The notes beneath the pieces were generated by a model. It was given only the letters and a program-made list of their open reading frames with translations. It did not search any database and had not been told where the DNA came from. Both the position numbers and the translations under genes were made by a program. From assembly GCF_024637875.1 (NCBI RefSeq), contig NZ_CP102451.1, positions 124,001-188,000 of the forward strand: a DNA stretch of 64,000 nucleotides, given 5' to 3'. The DNA comes from Vagococcus luciliae. GTDB taxonomy: Bacteria > Bacillota > Bacilli > Lactobacillales > Vagococcaceae. This document shows, in pieces, positions 55,171-64,000 of this stretch. Position 1 is the stretch's first letter. The number at the start of each line of letters is the position of its first letter.

Positions 55171-55272
55171 CATTAAATAAATCTAACGAAATAGTCATCT
55201 AAAATGTTTTATATTCGCTCTTTTTTCATGTATAATCAAACAAACGGCAATTTTTAGAAGTGGAGGTAGTCA

Positions 55273-56130
55273 ATGGAAATCATCGAAAAAGCCCCAGCAA
55301 AAATAAATTTGGGACTTGATGTCCTTTATAAACGTGATGATGGATATCATGAACTTGAAATGATTATGGCTAGTGTCGATTTATCTGATCGTTTAATTTT
55401 TACGCCAACTAATACAAATGATATCATCATTAAAACTGATAATGGCTTCCTACCAGTAGACCGTAAAAACAATATCTATCAAGCAATTGACGTCATGAAA
55501 AAAACGTATGGATTGACTCAAGGTGTTGAAGTAAATTTAAAGAAAAACCTACCCGTTGCAGCTGGTTTAGGTGGAGGTAGCAGTGATGCTGCTGCTGCGT
55601 TTAGAGGGGTCAATCGCTTGTTTAATCTTGGTGCGACATTGGAAGAAATGGCAGAATTATCCGTTCCCATTGGCACAGATATTCCATATTGTCTTTATGG
55701 GCAAACAGCTCTTGTGACGGGCGTTGGTGATTGTGTGAAACCACTATCTCATCCAATGCCACAGTGTTGGATTGTTCTAGTCAAACCCAAAATCAGTGTA
55801 TCCACTCCTCGCGTATTTTCAAAAATCCAAGTTGACTCACTTTCTCACCCAAATATAAAAGCGATATACGAAGCGATAGAGAATCAAGACTATCAAGAGA
55901 TGATTCAGCACTTAGGTAACTCCCTTGAATCATACACAATGGACGTTTTTCCCATTGTCAAATATGTCAAAGAAAAAATGTTAGAATTTGGAGCTGATGC
56001 TGCCGTTATGAGCGGTAGTGGTCCTACTGTTTTAGCTCTTTGTAAAAAGCGCTCACGGGCTATACACGTAGCAAATGCTTTAAAGGGATTTTGTGATGAG
56101 GTTTATTTAGTCAGAACATTAAACAGATAA
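55273..56130 (+). CDS. ispE: 4-diphosphocytidyl-2-C-methyl-D-erythritol kinase
   Basis: 285 residues of the GHMP kinase family. APAKINLGLDVLYKRDDGYH at the start, ATP loop PVAAGLGGGSSDAAAAF near residue 95, and VMSGSGPTVLAL at the end. It is the third-step kinase (ATP-dependent) of the MEP route to isoprenoids. Many enterococci use mevalonate and keep an orphan ispE; no other MEP gene is in this window. GGAGG before the ATG. Confidence 0.93.
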   Translation: MEIIEKAPAKINLGLDVLYKRDDGYHELEMIMASVDLSDRLIFTPTNTNDIIIKTDNGFLPVDRKNNIYQAIDVMKKTYGLTQGVEVNLKKNLPVAAGLGGGSSDAAAAFRGVNRLFNLGATLEEMAELSVPIGTDIPYCLYGQTALVTGVGDCVKPLSHPMPQCWIVLVKPKISVSTPRVFSKIQVDSLSHPNIKAIYEAIENQDYQEMIQHLGNSLESYTMDVFPIVKYVKEKMLEFGADAAVMSGSGPTVLALCKKRSRAIHVANALKGFCDEVYLVRTLNR

Positions 56131-56161
56131 AAAGTAAGTTTAAGCTGCTTTTTATCTGTTT
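56121..56161 (+). terminator. Terminator after ispE
   Basis: AAACAGATAAAAAG and complement (56121-56134, 56148-56161), 13-base loop, followed by TATC; T-rich arm. Confidence 0.75.
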
Positions 56162-56229
56162 TATCTTACACCTTAACCAACTATCCTTGCTTTAATTCAA
56201 CACACATGCTATGATTCTTTTTGTTCAAA

Positions 56230-56244
56230 ACGTAACGCTTACGA
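56230..56244 (+). promoter_or_regulatory. Zur-like operator upstream of the zinc transporter
   Basis: ACGTAACGCTTACGA contains the inverted repeat CGTAA-NNN-TTACG, which fits the Bacillus Zur box (TCGTAATNATTACGA) in both half-sites and spacing. It lies 22 bases before the AdcC/ZnuC-like start. Confidence 0.65.
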
Positions 56245-56265
56245 TTACGATTAAAGGAGGTTACC

Positions 56266-56946
56266 ATGAATTATATTGATGTCCAGCATCTCACTTTCTA
56301 TTATGATGATGAACCCGTACTAGAAGACGTTTCTTATACTGTTAGTCCGGGAGAATTTGTTATTTTAACTGGTGAAAACGGTGCGGCAAAATCAACTCTT
56401 ATTCGAAATACATTAGGTTTATTAAAGCCTGATGAAGGAGACGTCTATCTCTCTCCTACTAATATAAATGGCGATAAATTAACAATTGGTTATATTCCCC
56501 AACAAATTGCTTCTTTCAATGCTGGATTTCCTAGCACTGTTTTAGAATTTGTTCAATCAGGTCGTTTTCAACGTGGAAAGTGGTTTAAACGGTTAGATAC
56601 TATTGACCATCAACATGTTGAAAAAGCCTTAAATTCTGTTGGTATGTGGGATATGAGAAAAAAACGAATTGGTGATTTATCTGGTGGACAAAAGCAACGT
56701 GTCTGTTTAGCACGCGTGTTTGCAACTGATCCTGATTTGTTTGTCCTAGATGAACCTACTACTGGTATGGATGAATCTTCCCGTAATGATTTTTATAAAT
56801 TATTGCAGCATAGTGTCAAAGAGCATAATAAAGCGATTTTAATGGTGACACATGATCATGAAGAAATCAAAGAATACATGGACAGACATATCCACCTTGT
56901 TAGAAAGGAGGAAACGGAATGGAGATGTTTTCATATGAGTTCATGA
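56266..56946 (+). CDS. adcC: Zinc ABC transporter ATPase (AdcC/ZnuC-type)
   Basis: 226 residues. Walker A is [13 protein letters not shown] (Ala where Gly is usual before Lys), signature [15 protein letters not shown], Walker [13 protein letters not shown], and MVTHDHEE. Overlaps adcB by 28 bases. With the Zur-like box this is zinc rather than manganese uptake. The lipoprotein AdcA is not in the window. Confidence 0.88.
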   Translation: MNYIDVQHLTFYYDDEPVLEDVSYTVSPGEFVILTGENGAAKSTLIRNTLGLLKPDEGDVYLSPTNINGDKLTIGYIPQQIASFNAGFPSTVLEFVQSGRFQRGKWFKRLDTIDHQHVEKALNSVGMWDMRKKRIGDLSGGQKQRVCLARVFATDPDLFVLDEPTTGMDESSRNDFYKLLQHSVKEHNKAILMVTHDHEEIKEYMDRHIHLVRKEETEWRCFHMSS

Positions 56947-57743
56947 GACGCGCGTTAATCGCTGCTTCTATGATGGCAGTGATTGCTCCTTCTCTAGGAG
57001 TCTTTTTGGTACTGCGTAGACAGTCCCTCTTAGCGGATACTTTATCTCACGTATCACTAGCGGGTATTGCTTTAGGATTTTTTATTAATGTTAATCCAAC
57101 TGTTACTACATTAATTGTCGTGATTGCTTCAGCTTTTGTTTTGGAATACATCAAAAATTTATATAAATCTTATTCAGAAGTATCAACAGCTATTTTAATG
57201 TCTGGTGGATTAGCTGTTGCTTTAGTTTTAATGAATTTAACTAAAGGAAAAAATTCCATGAATATCCAACAATACCTATTCGGTTCAATTGTGACAATTA
57301 ATTGGCAACAAGTCAAAATACTCGCTATTTTACTTGTTATCATAGTCTTTTTATTTTTCGTTTTAAGAAAACCAATGTATGTTTTAACGTTTGATGAAGA
57401 TACTGCTCATGTAGATGGATTACCTGTTCACCTACTTTCTATGATGTTCAATGTGATTACAGGAGTAGCCATCACAGTAATGATTCCTATTGCAGGAGCA
57501 TTACTTGTGTCAGCTATTATGATTTTACCAGCCACCATCTCGATGAAGATTGGGAAAACTTTTTCCACTGTTATTTTAAGTAGCATTGTGGTTGGATTTA
57601 TTGGGATGACTTCTGGTCTTGTTACATCGTATCAATTAGATACTCCACCAGGAGCAACTATCACGTTAATCTTCATTGCGATGTTCATTCTAATTAATTT
57701 ACTAACTAATGTTCGTAAAAAAAACAAACAGGTTTCCAAATAA
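56919..57743 (+). CDS. adcB: Zinc ABC transporter permease (AdcB/ZnuB-type)
   Basis: 274 residues with about eight membrane segments of the ABC-3 permease family: [46 protein letters not shown]. It forms the zinc channel with AdcC. Confidence 0.9.
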   Translation: MEMFSYEFMRRALIAASMMAVIAPSLGVFLVLRRQSLLADTLSHVSLAGIALGFFINVNPTVTTLIVVIASAFVLEYIKNLYKSYSEVSTAILMSGGLAVALVLMNLTKGKNSMNIQQYLFGSIVTINWQQVKILAILLVIIVFLFFVLRKPMYVLTFDEDTAHVDGLPVHLLSMMFNVITGVAITVMIPIAGALLVSAIMILPATISMKIGKTFSTVILSSIVVGFIGMTSGLVTSYQLDTPPGATITLIFIAMFILINLLTNVRKKNKQVSK

Positions 57744-57744
57744 T

Positions 57745-57770
57745 CTGTTCGTTTTTACGAACATTTTTTA
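57745..57770 (+). terminator. Terminator after adcB
   Basis: TGTTCGT/ACGAACA (57745-57751, 57756-57762), TTTT loop, then TTTTTT. Confidence 0.85.
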
Positions 57771-57857
57771 TTTATTTTTAAAAATACTTTGCTTTTTTGG
57801 AATTTCATACTATAATAGTTTATATTACTTAAATTTAACTTTAAAAGGAGTATTTTA

Positions 57858-58694
57858 ATGAAAATAAAACGAAGTGAACGATTGATTGATATGACTGCTT
57901 ATATCTTAAATCATCCCCATACATTGACTCCTCTGACTTATTTTGTTAAAAAATATGAATCAGCTAAATCTTCAATTAGTGAAGATTTAACGATTATAAA
58001 AAAAACATTTAAAGAGCGTGGCTTTGGTGTACTTGAAACTGTTGCAGGAGCAGCTGGTGGGGTTATCTTTACGCCGTCTATCCCGTTTAGTGAATCAAAA
58101 ACGATGATTGATTCTTTATGTGAACGCTTATCTGAACAAGATCGCTTACTTCCTGGTGGGTACGTTTATTTATCAGATTTACTCGGAGAACCTCAACTAC
58201 TTAAACAAATTGGACAAATCATTGCAACACAGTATGCTAATAAAAATATCGATGCTGTTATGACGGTGGCAACAAAAGGTGTGCCAATCGCTCAAGCGGT
58301 ATCATATTACCTAAATGTTCCATTTGTTATCGTGCGTCGTGATTCTAAAATCACAGAAGGCTCTACTGTAAGTGTCAATTATGTATCAGGGTCATCTGAG
58401 AGAATTGAAAAAATGGAATTATCAAAACGTAGTTTGAAACGTGGCTCTCGAGTATTGGTCGTGGATGATTTCATGAAAGGTGGCGGGACTGTTAATGGTA
58501 TGAAGGCTTTGATTGAAGAATTTGAAGCGGAACTTGTTGGTATTACTGTTTTTGCGGAATCTACTTTTAGTGGTCGTCGTATGGTAGAAGATTATACTTC
58601 ACTGATTTGTGTAAAAGAAGTTGACACAAAAACTAAAAATATCACCGTTGTACCTGGAAATTACTTTTCAGTTATGGAAAAAAAGACTAGATAA
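57858..58694 (+). CDS. purR: Purine operon repressor
   Basis: 278 residues. N-terminal winged helix (RSERLIDMTAYILNHPHTLT, KSSISEDLTIIKKTF) followed by a phosphoribosyltransferase-like domain with the PRPP loop VLVVDDFMKGGGTVNGM near residue 205. Represses purine genes, with PRPP as inducer. It precedes glmU and prs, the PRPP maker. Confidence 0.95.
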   Translation: MKIKRSERLIDMTAYILNHPHTLTPLTYFVKKYESAKSSISEDLTIIKKTFKERGFGVLETVAGAAGGVIFTPSIPFSESKTMIDSLCERLSEQDRLLPGGYVYLSDLLGEPQLLKQIGQIIATQYANKNIDAVMTVATKGVPIAQAVSYYLNVPFVIVRRDSKITEGSTVSVNYVSGSSERIEKMELSKRSLKRGSRVLVVDDFMKGGGTVNGMKALIEEFEAELVGITVFAESTFSGRRMVEDYTSLICVKEVDTKTKNITVVPGNYFSVMEKKTR

Positions 58695-58699
58695 AATTA

Positions 58700-58727
58700 A
58701 GGGCTTGAATATCAAGCTCTTTTTTTG
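58700..58727 (+). terminator. Terminator between purR and glmU
   Basis: GGGCTTGA/TCAAGCTC (58701-58708, 58712-58719, one G-U pair) and a run of seven T. Its position suggests that glmU also has its own promoter. Confidence 0.75.
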
Positions 58728-58771
58728 TTAGAATAAAGTGTTTAAAACTACACTTAAGGAGTGTCAATAAC

Positions 58772-60145
58772 GTGAAAAATAGATATGCTATTATTTTAGC
58801 AGCAGGAAAAGGCTCTCGTATGAAGTCATCATTATATAAAGTATTACATCCTGTTGCTGGAAAGCCCATGGTTGAACACGTCTTCGAACAAATTGAACCA
58901 TTAAATACAACAGATATTGTAACGGTTGTAGGCTATGGTGCTGAAAAAGTGCAAGAACAATTAGGTGATCGCTCAAAATATGCCTTACAAACAGAACAAT
59001 TAGGAACAGGTCATGCCGTTTTGGCAACAGCTGATTTATTGAAAGATAAAGAAGGGACTACCTTGGTAATTTGTGGTGATACTCCTCTACTAACAAAGGA
59101 AACATTAACAAAATTAGTAAATCATCATGAACAACTAAATGCAAAAGCAACAATCCTCTCTGCAGTTGCAGAAGACGCAACTGGATATGGGCGTATCATT
59201 CGAAATGACGAAAATTTAGTCGAGAAAATTGTTGAACAAAAAGACGCTTCAGAATCAGAACTTGCTATAAAAGAATTTAATACGGGTACTTACTGTTTTG
59301 ATAACCAATTTTTATTTGATGCTTTAACAAAAGTTGGAAATGATAATGCTCAAGGAGAATATTATCTACCTGATGTCATTAGTATTTTAAAGCAACAAGG
59401 TGAAGTCGTGACTGCCTACACGATGGGATCAGAAGAAGAGTCTATGGGTGTAAATGATCGTGTTGCCTTAGCTAAAGCAAACCAATTAATGAAACAGCGA
59501 ATTAATGAACATCATATGAAACAAGGCGTGTCATTTATTGATCCGGACAATACGTACATTGAATCAGATGTAGTTATTGGTGTAGATACTGTCATTGAAC
59601 CTGGTGTCATGATCAAAGGTAACACTATTATTGGTAACAATTGTGTTATTCATTCAAATTCAACCATCATTGATAGTGTCATAGGTAACCATGTAGAAAT
59701 TAAATCTTCAACCATCCAACAATCTAATATTGGTGATTATTCTGATGTAGGTCCATATGCTCACCTAAGACCTCATACTGACTTAAAAGAACATGTTCAC
59801 ATTGGAAATTTTGTTGAAATAAAAAATGCTTCCATTGATAATGGATCAAAGGTTGGCCATCTAACTTATGTGGGTGATGCCACTTTAGGAAAAGATATTA
59901 ATATCGGTTGTGGAACTGTTTTTGCTAATTATGATGGTAAAAATAAACATCATATTACAGTTGGAAATCACGTTTTCATCGGTAGTGGGACTATTTTAGT
60001 TGCCCCACTAACTGTTGAGGACAATAGTATGACAGCCGCTGGCTCTACTATTACTAAAGATATAAGTGAAAATGACTTAGGAATTGCTCGTTCTCGCCAA
60101 GAAAATCTGAAGAATTATGCTAAAAAATTACCATATAATAAATAA
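58772..60145 (+). CDS. glmU: Bifunctional GlmU (uridyltransferase/acetyltransferase)
   Basis: 457 residues. N-terminal uridyltransferase ([19 protein letters not shown] near 9), C-terminal left-handed beta-helix with hexapeptide repeats ([40 protein letters not shown]). Makes UDP-GlcNAc. GTG start behind AAGGAG. Confidence 0.97.
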   Translation: MKNRYAIILAAGKGSRMKSSLYKVLHPVAGKPMVEHVFEQIEPLNTTDIVTVVGYGAEKVQEQLGDRSKYALQTEQLGTGHAVLATADLLKDKEGTTLVICGDTPLLTKETLTKLVNHHEQLNAKATILSAVAEDATGYGRIIRNDENLVEKIVEQKDASESELAIKEFNTGTYCFDNQFLFDALTKVGNDNAQGEYYLPDVISILKQQGEVVTAYTMGSEEESMGVNDRVALAKANQLMKQRINEHHMKQGVSFIDPDNTYIESDVVIGVDTVIEPGVMIKGNTIIGNNCVIHSNSTIIDSVIGNHVEIKSSTIQQSNIGDYSDVGPYAHLRPHTDLKEHVHIGNFVEIKNASIDNGSKVGHLTYVGDATLGKDINIGCGTVFANYDGKNKHHITVGNHVFIGSGTILVAPLTVEDNSMTAAGSTITKDISENDLGIARSRQENLKNYAKKLPYNK

Positions 60146-60236
60146 TTATTAATCAAACACTTGATTTATTAGTAGAAAATGTCTACTATTTGTATGTAAG
60201 TGTATACTCAGTTAAAACAAGAAAGTGGAGGTTCTC

Positions 60237-61208
60237 ATGTCTAATCATTACTTTGATCCAAAGTTAAAAATCTTTTCGTTAAATTCAAACAAACCTTTAG
60301 CACAAAAAATTGCAGATGCAGTTGGTGTGGAACTTGGTAAGTCTGAAGTAAGAAAGTTTAGTGATGGTGAAATTCAAATCAATATCGAGCAAAGTATCCG
60401 CGGTAGTCACGTATACTTAATCCAATCTACAAGTAACCCAGTAAATGACCATTTAATGGAATTACTTATTATGATTGATGCTCTTAAACGTGCTAGTGCA
60501 CAAACTATTAATATCGTTATGCCTTATTACGGCTATGCAAGACAAGATAGAAAAGCACGCTCTCGTGAGCCAATTACATCTAAACTTGTTGCGGATATGC
60601 TTGAAACAGCTGGAGCAACTCGTTTATTAACACTAGACTTACATGCTGCTCAAATTCAAGGATTTTTCGACATTCCGGTGGATCATTTAATGGCTGCACC
60701 ATTACTTGCAAATTATTTCAGCGAACATGGTTACGAAGGTGATGATGTCGTTGTTGTATCACCTGATCATGGTGGTGTCACACGTGCTCGTAAATTAGCA
60801 GAACATTTAAAATCACCAATTGCGATTATTGACAAACGTCGTCCAAAAGCTAACGTTGCTGAAGTAATGAATATCATTGGTGAAGTTAAAGGGAAAAAAT
60901 GTGTTATTATCGATGACATGATTGACACAGCCGGAACAATCACTTTAGCTGCGGAAGCTCTTAAAGAAAAAGGTGCTACAGAAGTTGTTGCTTGTTGTAC
61001 ACACCCTGTTTTATCAGGACCAGCAATTGATCGTATAAATAACTCTGCAATTGAAAAATTGATCATTACTGACTCTATCCTTTTACCAGAAGAGAAAAAA
61101 TCTGATAAAATCGAAACAGTTAGTGTTGGTGAATTGATGGGTGATGCAATTAAACGTATCCATGAGAACAAACCAGTTAGCCCATTATTTGAAAAAAAAC
61201 GTAAATAG
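60237..61208 (+). CDS. prs: Ribose-phosphate pyrophosphokinase
   Basis: 323 residues from [26 protein letters not shown] precedes the ATG (an upstream GTG lies in the site). Motifs include [20 protein letters not shown] and the PRPP loop [19 protein letters not shown]. Makes PRPP, the PurR ligand. Confidence 0.97.
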   Translation: MSNHYFDPKLKIFSLNSNKPLAQKIADAVGVELGKSEVRKFSDGEIQINIEQSIRGSHVYLIQSTSNPVNDHLMELLIMIDALKRASAQTINIVMPYYGYARQDRKARSREPITSKLVADMLETAGATRLLTLDLHAAQIQGFFDIPVDHLMAAPLLANYFSEHGYEGDDVVVVSPDHGGVTRARKLAEHLKSPIAIIDKRRPKANVAEVMNIIGEVKGKKCVIIDDMIDTAGTITLAAEALKEKGATEVVACCTHPVLSGPAIDRINNSAIEKLIITDSILLPEEKKSDKIETVSVGELMGDAIKRIHENKPVSPLFEKKRK

Positions 61209-61209
61209 A

Positions 61210-61241
61210 AAACCATGAGGAGTTTAAACTCCTCATGGTTT
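61210..61241. terminator. Bidirectional terminator between prs and mscL
   Basis: Perfect 32-base palindrome (AAACCATGAGGAGTTT and complement, 61210-61225 and 61226-61241), with a T-run on the plus strand. Confidence 0.92.
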
Positions 61242-61698
61242 ATTTTTTATCTTCAGTTTTTTCATCTTTGGTATCAGTTGCTACTTGGTTTGCTAATAAC
61301 TGGCGAATATCTTTTAAAACATCCTCAGTTGTTTCAACTTGCTCTTCTTCTTTTTGTTCTTCCTCTTCTTCTGGTTTACTCATTAGAGTCTCTGCTTTAT
61401 TAACAGATTTAACAATAATAAACAAAACAAAAGCTGTAATCAAAAATGTAATAATTGCTGAGATAAGTTTACCATAATCGAATGTGACACCGTTAACTAT
61501 AAATGTCAAACCTTTTGTTGCATCTTCTACTGTTTCTGCACCTGGAAATAAAAAACTGATAATTAAACCAATAATCGGTGTAATCATTCCATCAACTAAT
61601 GCATTAACAACACTTGTGAATGCACCACCAATGATAATACCTACCGCCATATCTATCACACTTCCACGTGCAATAAATTCCTTAAATTCTTTTACCAT
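61240..61698 (-). CDS. mscL: Large-conductance mechanosensitive channel
   Basis: 152 residues. N-terminal helix and TM1 (FKEFIARGSVIDMAVGIIIG) with the pore constriction, TM2 (LISAIITFLITAFVLFIIV), and a longer than usual acidic tail (PEEEEEQKEEEQVETTED) before the bundle helix. Opens under membrane tension to release solutes. Confidence 0.95.
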   Translation of the reverse strand: MVKEFKEFIARGSVIDMAVGIIIGGAFTSVVNALVDGMITPIIGLIISFLFPGAETVEDATKGLTFIVNGVTFDYGKLISAIITFLITAFVLFIIVKSVNKAETLMSKPEEEEEQKEEEQVETTEDVLKDIRQLLANQVATDTKDEKTEDKK

Positions 61699-61965
61699 CT
61701 ATACCCCTCCAATCAATTTCATATTATATCAAATTTTTTTCAAAAAATCATTTATTATAAATTGACATGTAACACTGTTGTAATATATGATAATATATTG
61801 TAATCATGCATATTTATTGTTAGCATTACAATTTTGTTAAATTTTAATCAAAAATATAAAATTCAATGTGTTTTCCTATCTTACCATGCTCATTTTTGGT
61901 AATCTAGAGAGTGTATCGTCATGTTAGAAACACACTATTTGACGGTAATTAAAGGAGTTTTTTTT

Positions 61966-63228
61966 ATGACAATTAAATTAAATAACCAGGTAAATTTACA
62001 TATTATTCCTACCAATAAATATAAAACTGTCCGTATTGTCGTTCGTTTCGCTACACCTCTTGATGCGATAACAAGTAGTAAACGTTCTTTACTTGCCAGT
62101 TTAATGGAAACAAATAGTTTAAACTTTCCTGATCAAGTAGCACTTAGTAAAAAATTAGCTGAATTATACGGTGCAGGGTTTTATGTCAGTGTGAATCGTA
62201 CAGGAAATCAACATTATTTAAGCATTGGTTTGAATGTGATAAATGATAACATCGCACCAAATGGCGTGTCTATTTTAGAAGATTCTGTTGAATTTTTAAA
62301 GGAAATTATTTTTAACCCAAATATTAAAAATAATGCCTTTGATACTGAAACCTTTGCTCGTGAAAAAGAAAACTTAATAGTTGATATTGAATCAATTTTT
62401 GATGATAAGCAAACTTATGCTGCCATGTCTTTACAAAATCTTTTCTTTTCTGATAATAAAAATCAAAAAACACCTAGTTTTGGTGATATTAATCAAATTA
62501 AACAAGAAACCCCAGAATCAATTGCTGAGTATTACACTCATATGATTGCGCATGATAAAATTGATATTTTAGTGAGTGGTAATGTTGAAGAAGGCTATGT
62601 TGAACGCTGTTTTAAAAATTTTGGGTTTGTAGATAGAGAAGAAATGGAAACTGATTTATTTTATAAGCAACCTTTTAAAAATATTATCCAACAAAAAAGT
62701 GAAGTATTACCAGTTGTTCAATCTAAATTAAATATTGGCTATCACTGCGATGTTTATTATCATGATGATATGTATTTTCCATTAATGGTTTTTAACGGAT
62801 TATTTGGTGGATTTCCACATTCTAAATTGTTCTTAAATGTTCGTGAAAAACATAGTCTTGCTTACTATGCAAGTAGTTCCATTGACCCTTTTCGTGGATT
62901 TATCAGTGTACAAACTGGGATAGATAGTTCAAACCGTGAACGTGTTTTACGTTTGGTTAATGAGCAATTAAAAAACATGACTGCTGGTGAATTTTCAGAT
63001 GAATTACTTGAGCAAACAAAGAAAATGTTAATCAATCAATACTTACTATCATCTGATAATCAACGTTCTGTCGTTGAACAATATTATTTATTCTCAAATA
63101 TCCCATATGCTGATTTGCCTCAAGAAGAATGGATGAGCAAAATGAATGCTGTCACAAAAGAAGATGTACAGGATGTAGCAACAGGAATTAATCTACAAGC
63201 AGTTTACTTCATGGAAGGAGGAAAATAA
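61966..63228 (+). CDS. yfmF: M16-family protein YfmF (non-catalytic partner)
   Basis: About 420 residues from MTIKLNNQVNLHII; AAAGGAG is 10 bases upstream and the first ATG (61921) is not used. M16 two-domain fold, but HXXEH is replaced (LLASLMETNS), so no zinc site. Partner of the next gene. Annotated in databases as EF-P 5-aminopentanol modification-associated; the mechanism is unclear. Confidence 0.88.
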   Translation: MTIKLNNQVNLHIIPTNKYKTVRIVVRFATPLDAITSSKRSLLASLMETNSLNFPDQVALSKKLAELYGAGFYVSVNRTGNQHYLSIGLNVINDNIAPNGVSILEDSVEFLKEIIFNPNIKNNAFDTETFAREKENLIVDIESIFDDKQTYAAMSLQNLFFSDNKNQKTPSFGDINQIKQETPESIAEYYTHMIAHDKIDILVSGNVEEGYVERCFKNFGFVDREEMETDLFYKQPFKNIIQQKSEVLPVVQSKLNIGYHCDVYYHDDMYFPLMVFNGLFGGFPHSKLFLNVREKHSLAYYASSSIDPFRGFISVQTGIDSSNRERVLRLVNEQLKNMTAGEFSDELLEQTKKMLINQYLLSSDNQRSVVEQYYLFSNIPYADLPQEEWMSKMNAVTKEDVQDVATGINLQAVYFMEGGK

Positions 63229-63229
63229 C

Positions 63230-64000
63230 ATGGAAAAAAACTATTATCCTTCTATTAATGAAACACTTTATACTGAAGTTTTACCAAATGGTTTAGAAGT
63301 TATGTTATTACCAAAAGAAGATTTCCATAAAACATATGGATTATTTACAACAAACTATGGCTCAATTGACAGTGAATTTGTGCCCATTGGACAAAAAGAA
63401 TTCATAACTGTCCCCGATGGCATTGCTCATTTTTTGGAGCATAAATTATTTGAAAAAGAAGACGAAGATGTTTTCCAAAAGTTTGGACGACAAGGGGCTG
63501 CGTCAAATGCTTTTACAAGTTTTACTCGTACAAGCTACCTATTCTCCAGTACTGATAATGTGATGCAAAATGTCGAAACATTAATTGACTTTGTTCAAAC
63601 ACCTTATTTCACTGAAGAATCTGTCCAAAAAGAAAAAGGGATTATTGGTCAAGAAATCCAAATGTATCAAGATGAACCAAATTGGCGATTGTTTTTTGGT
63701 ATTTTAAATAATATGTACCCAAAACACCCATTACATATTGATATTGCTGGAACCATTGAAAGTATTGAACCTATCACAGCAGAAGATTTATATACTTGCT
63801 ACAATACATTTTATCATCCAAGTAATATGAACCTCTTTATTGTTGGTAAAATGAATCCTGAAGAAATGATGACTTTTATTAAAGAAAATCAAGATGCAAA
63901 AGAATTTCCAAAAGCAACCGAAATCAAACGCCATTTTCCGAAAGAAACAGCGGATGATATTATCAAAGAAGATGGTATCACCCTATCTGTTAATCGACCT
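63230..64000 (+). CDS. yfmH: M16-family metallopeptidase YfmH, truncated by window end
   Basis: 257 residues in the window, beginning one base after the yfmF stop behind GGAGGAAAAT. Zinc motif HFLEHKLFE (HXXEH) near residue 70, with QGAASNAFTSFTRTSY following, so this is the catalytic partner. Likely a processing peptidase linked to EF-P modification; the C-terminal half lies past 64000. Confidence 0.9.
   Translation, partial: MEKNYYPSINETLYTEVLPNGLEVMLLPKEDFHKTYGLFTTNYGSIDSEFVPIGQKEFITVPDGIAHFLEHKLFEKEDEDVFQKFGRQGAASNAFTSFTRTSYLFSSTDNVMQNVETLIDFVQTPYFTEESVQKEKGIIGQEIQMYQDEPNWRLFFGILNNMYPKHPLHIDIAGTIESIEPITAEDLYTCYNTFYHPSNMNLFIVGKMNPEEMMTFIKENQDAKEFPKATEIKRHFPKETADDIIKEDGITLSVNRP

Noticed and set aside
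57858-61208. purR-glmU-prs as one unbroken operon
   Set aside because: A good terminator lies at 58700-58727 between purR and glmU, so at least partly separate transcription is more likely.
1-64000. CRISPR arrays, IS elements, prophage or tRNA genes
   Set aside because: No repeat-spacer pattern, transposase, integrase, att-like repeat or cloverleaf sequence was seen on either strand.

Overview
The window looks like a chromosomal segment of a low-GC, Gram-positive lactic acid bacterium, most probably an Enterococcaceae member (Enterococcus or Vagococcus-like). This rests on the very AT-rich intergenic DNA, T-box leaders, lipobox lipoproteins, cre-like CcpA sites, and the neighbourhood ispE - zinc ABC transporter - purR - glmU - prs, an order I recall from enterococci. 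The genus is inference. No rRNA, tRNA, insertion sequence, prophage or CRISPR array was seen.

Layout. 1-9.2 kb: a truncated YhgE/Pip-type membrane protein with an Rrf2-like regulator, a UPF0173 hydrolase, and a methionine ABC operon (metN-metI-metQ plus an M20 amidohydrolase) behind two T-box leaders in series, then ilvE. 9.3-13.5 kb: an XRE-cupin regulator with a CynX-type MFS transporter framed by two long AT palindromes, a DHA2 drug exporter and truA. 13.8-18.6 kb: a non-PTS sucrose operon (LacY/CscB-type permease, GH32 hydrolase, fructokinase, LacI repressor) with promoter, two operators and a cre-like site. 19-25 kb: asnA, a LURP-one-like protein, a Cof phosphatase, ung, pta and an NADH oxidase-like flavoprotein.

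25.0-41.3 kb, all on the minus strand, is the centrepiece: a 20-gene glycyl-radical bacterial microcompartment (BMC) operon for choline, with a MerR-type regulator upstream. CutC carries every choline-lyase residue I know, at the same numbers as the 846-residue Desulfovibrio enzyme. CutD activates it. Choline would be cleaved to trimethylamine plus acetaldehyde; a CoA-acylating aldehyde dehydrogenase, PduL and an iron alcohol dehydrogenase would convert acetaldehyde to acetyl-phosphate and ethanol inside a shell of seven BMC-fold hexamer-type proteins and one EutN-type vertex protein. Oddities: a second aldehyde dehydrogenase whose catalytic Cys is Pro, a EutP-like protein with broken GTPase motifs, a EutT-like protein without its metal motif in a B12-free pathway, a shell protein with a Rho_N/SAP-like tail, an EamA transporter inside the operon, and a MerR-style promoter followed by a cre-like site.

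41.4-64 kb is mostly housekeeping: tsaE, a GNAT acetyltransferase, an unusual surface protein with a polybasic tail, exoA, murB, a CLC transporter of probable fluoride type, a Dcu-type carrier paired with an AbgB-like amidohydrolase, an MDR oxidoreductase, the spermidine/putrescine operon potABCD with its XRE-cupin regulator (apparently lacking a normal start codon), ispE, a zinc ABC transporter with a Zur-like box, purR, glmU, prs, mscL, and the M16 pair yfmF/yfmH (the latter cut by the window end).
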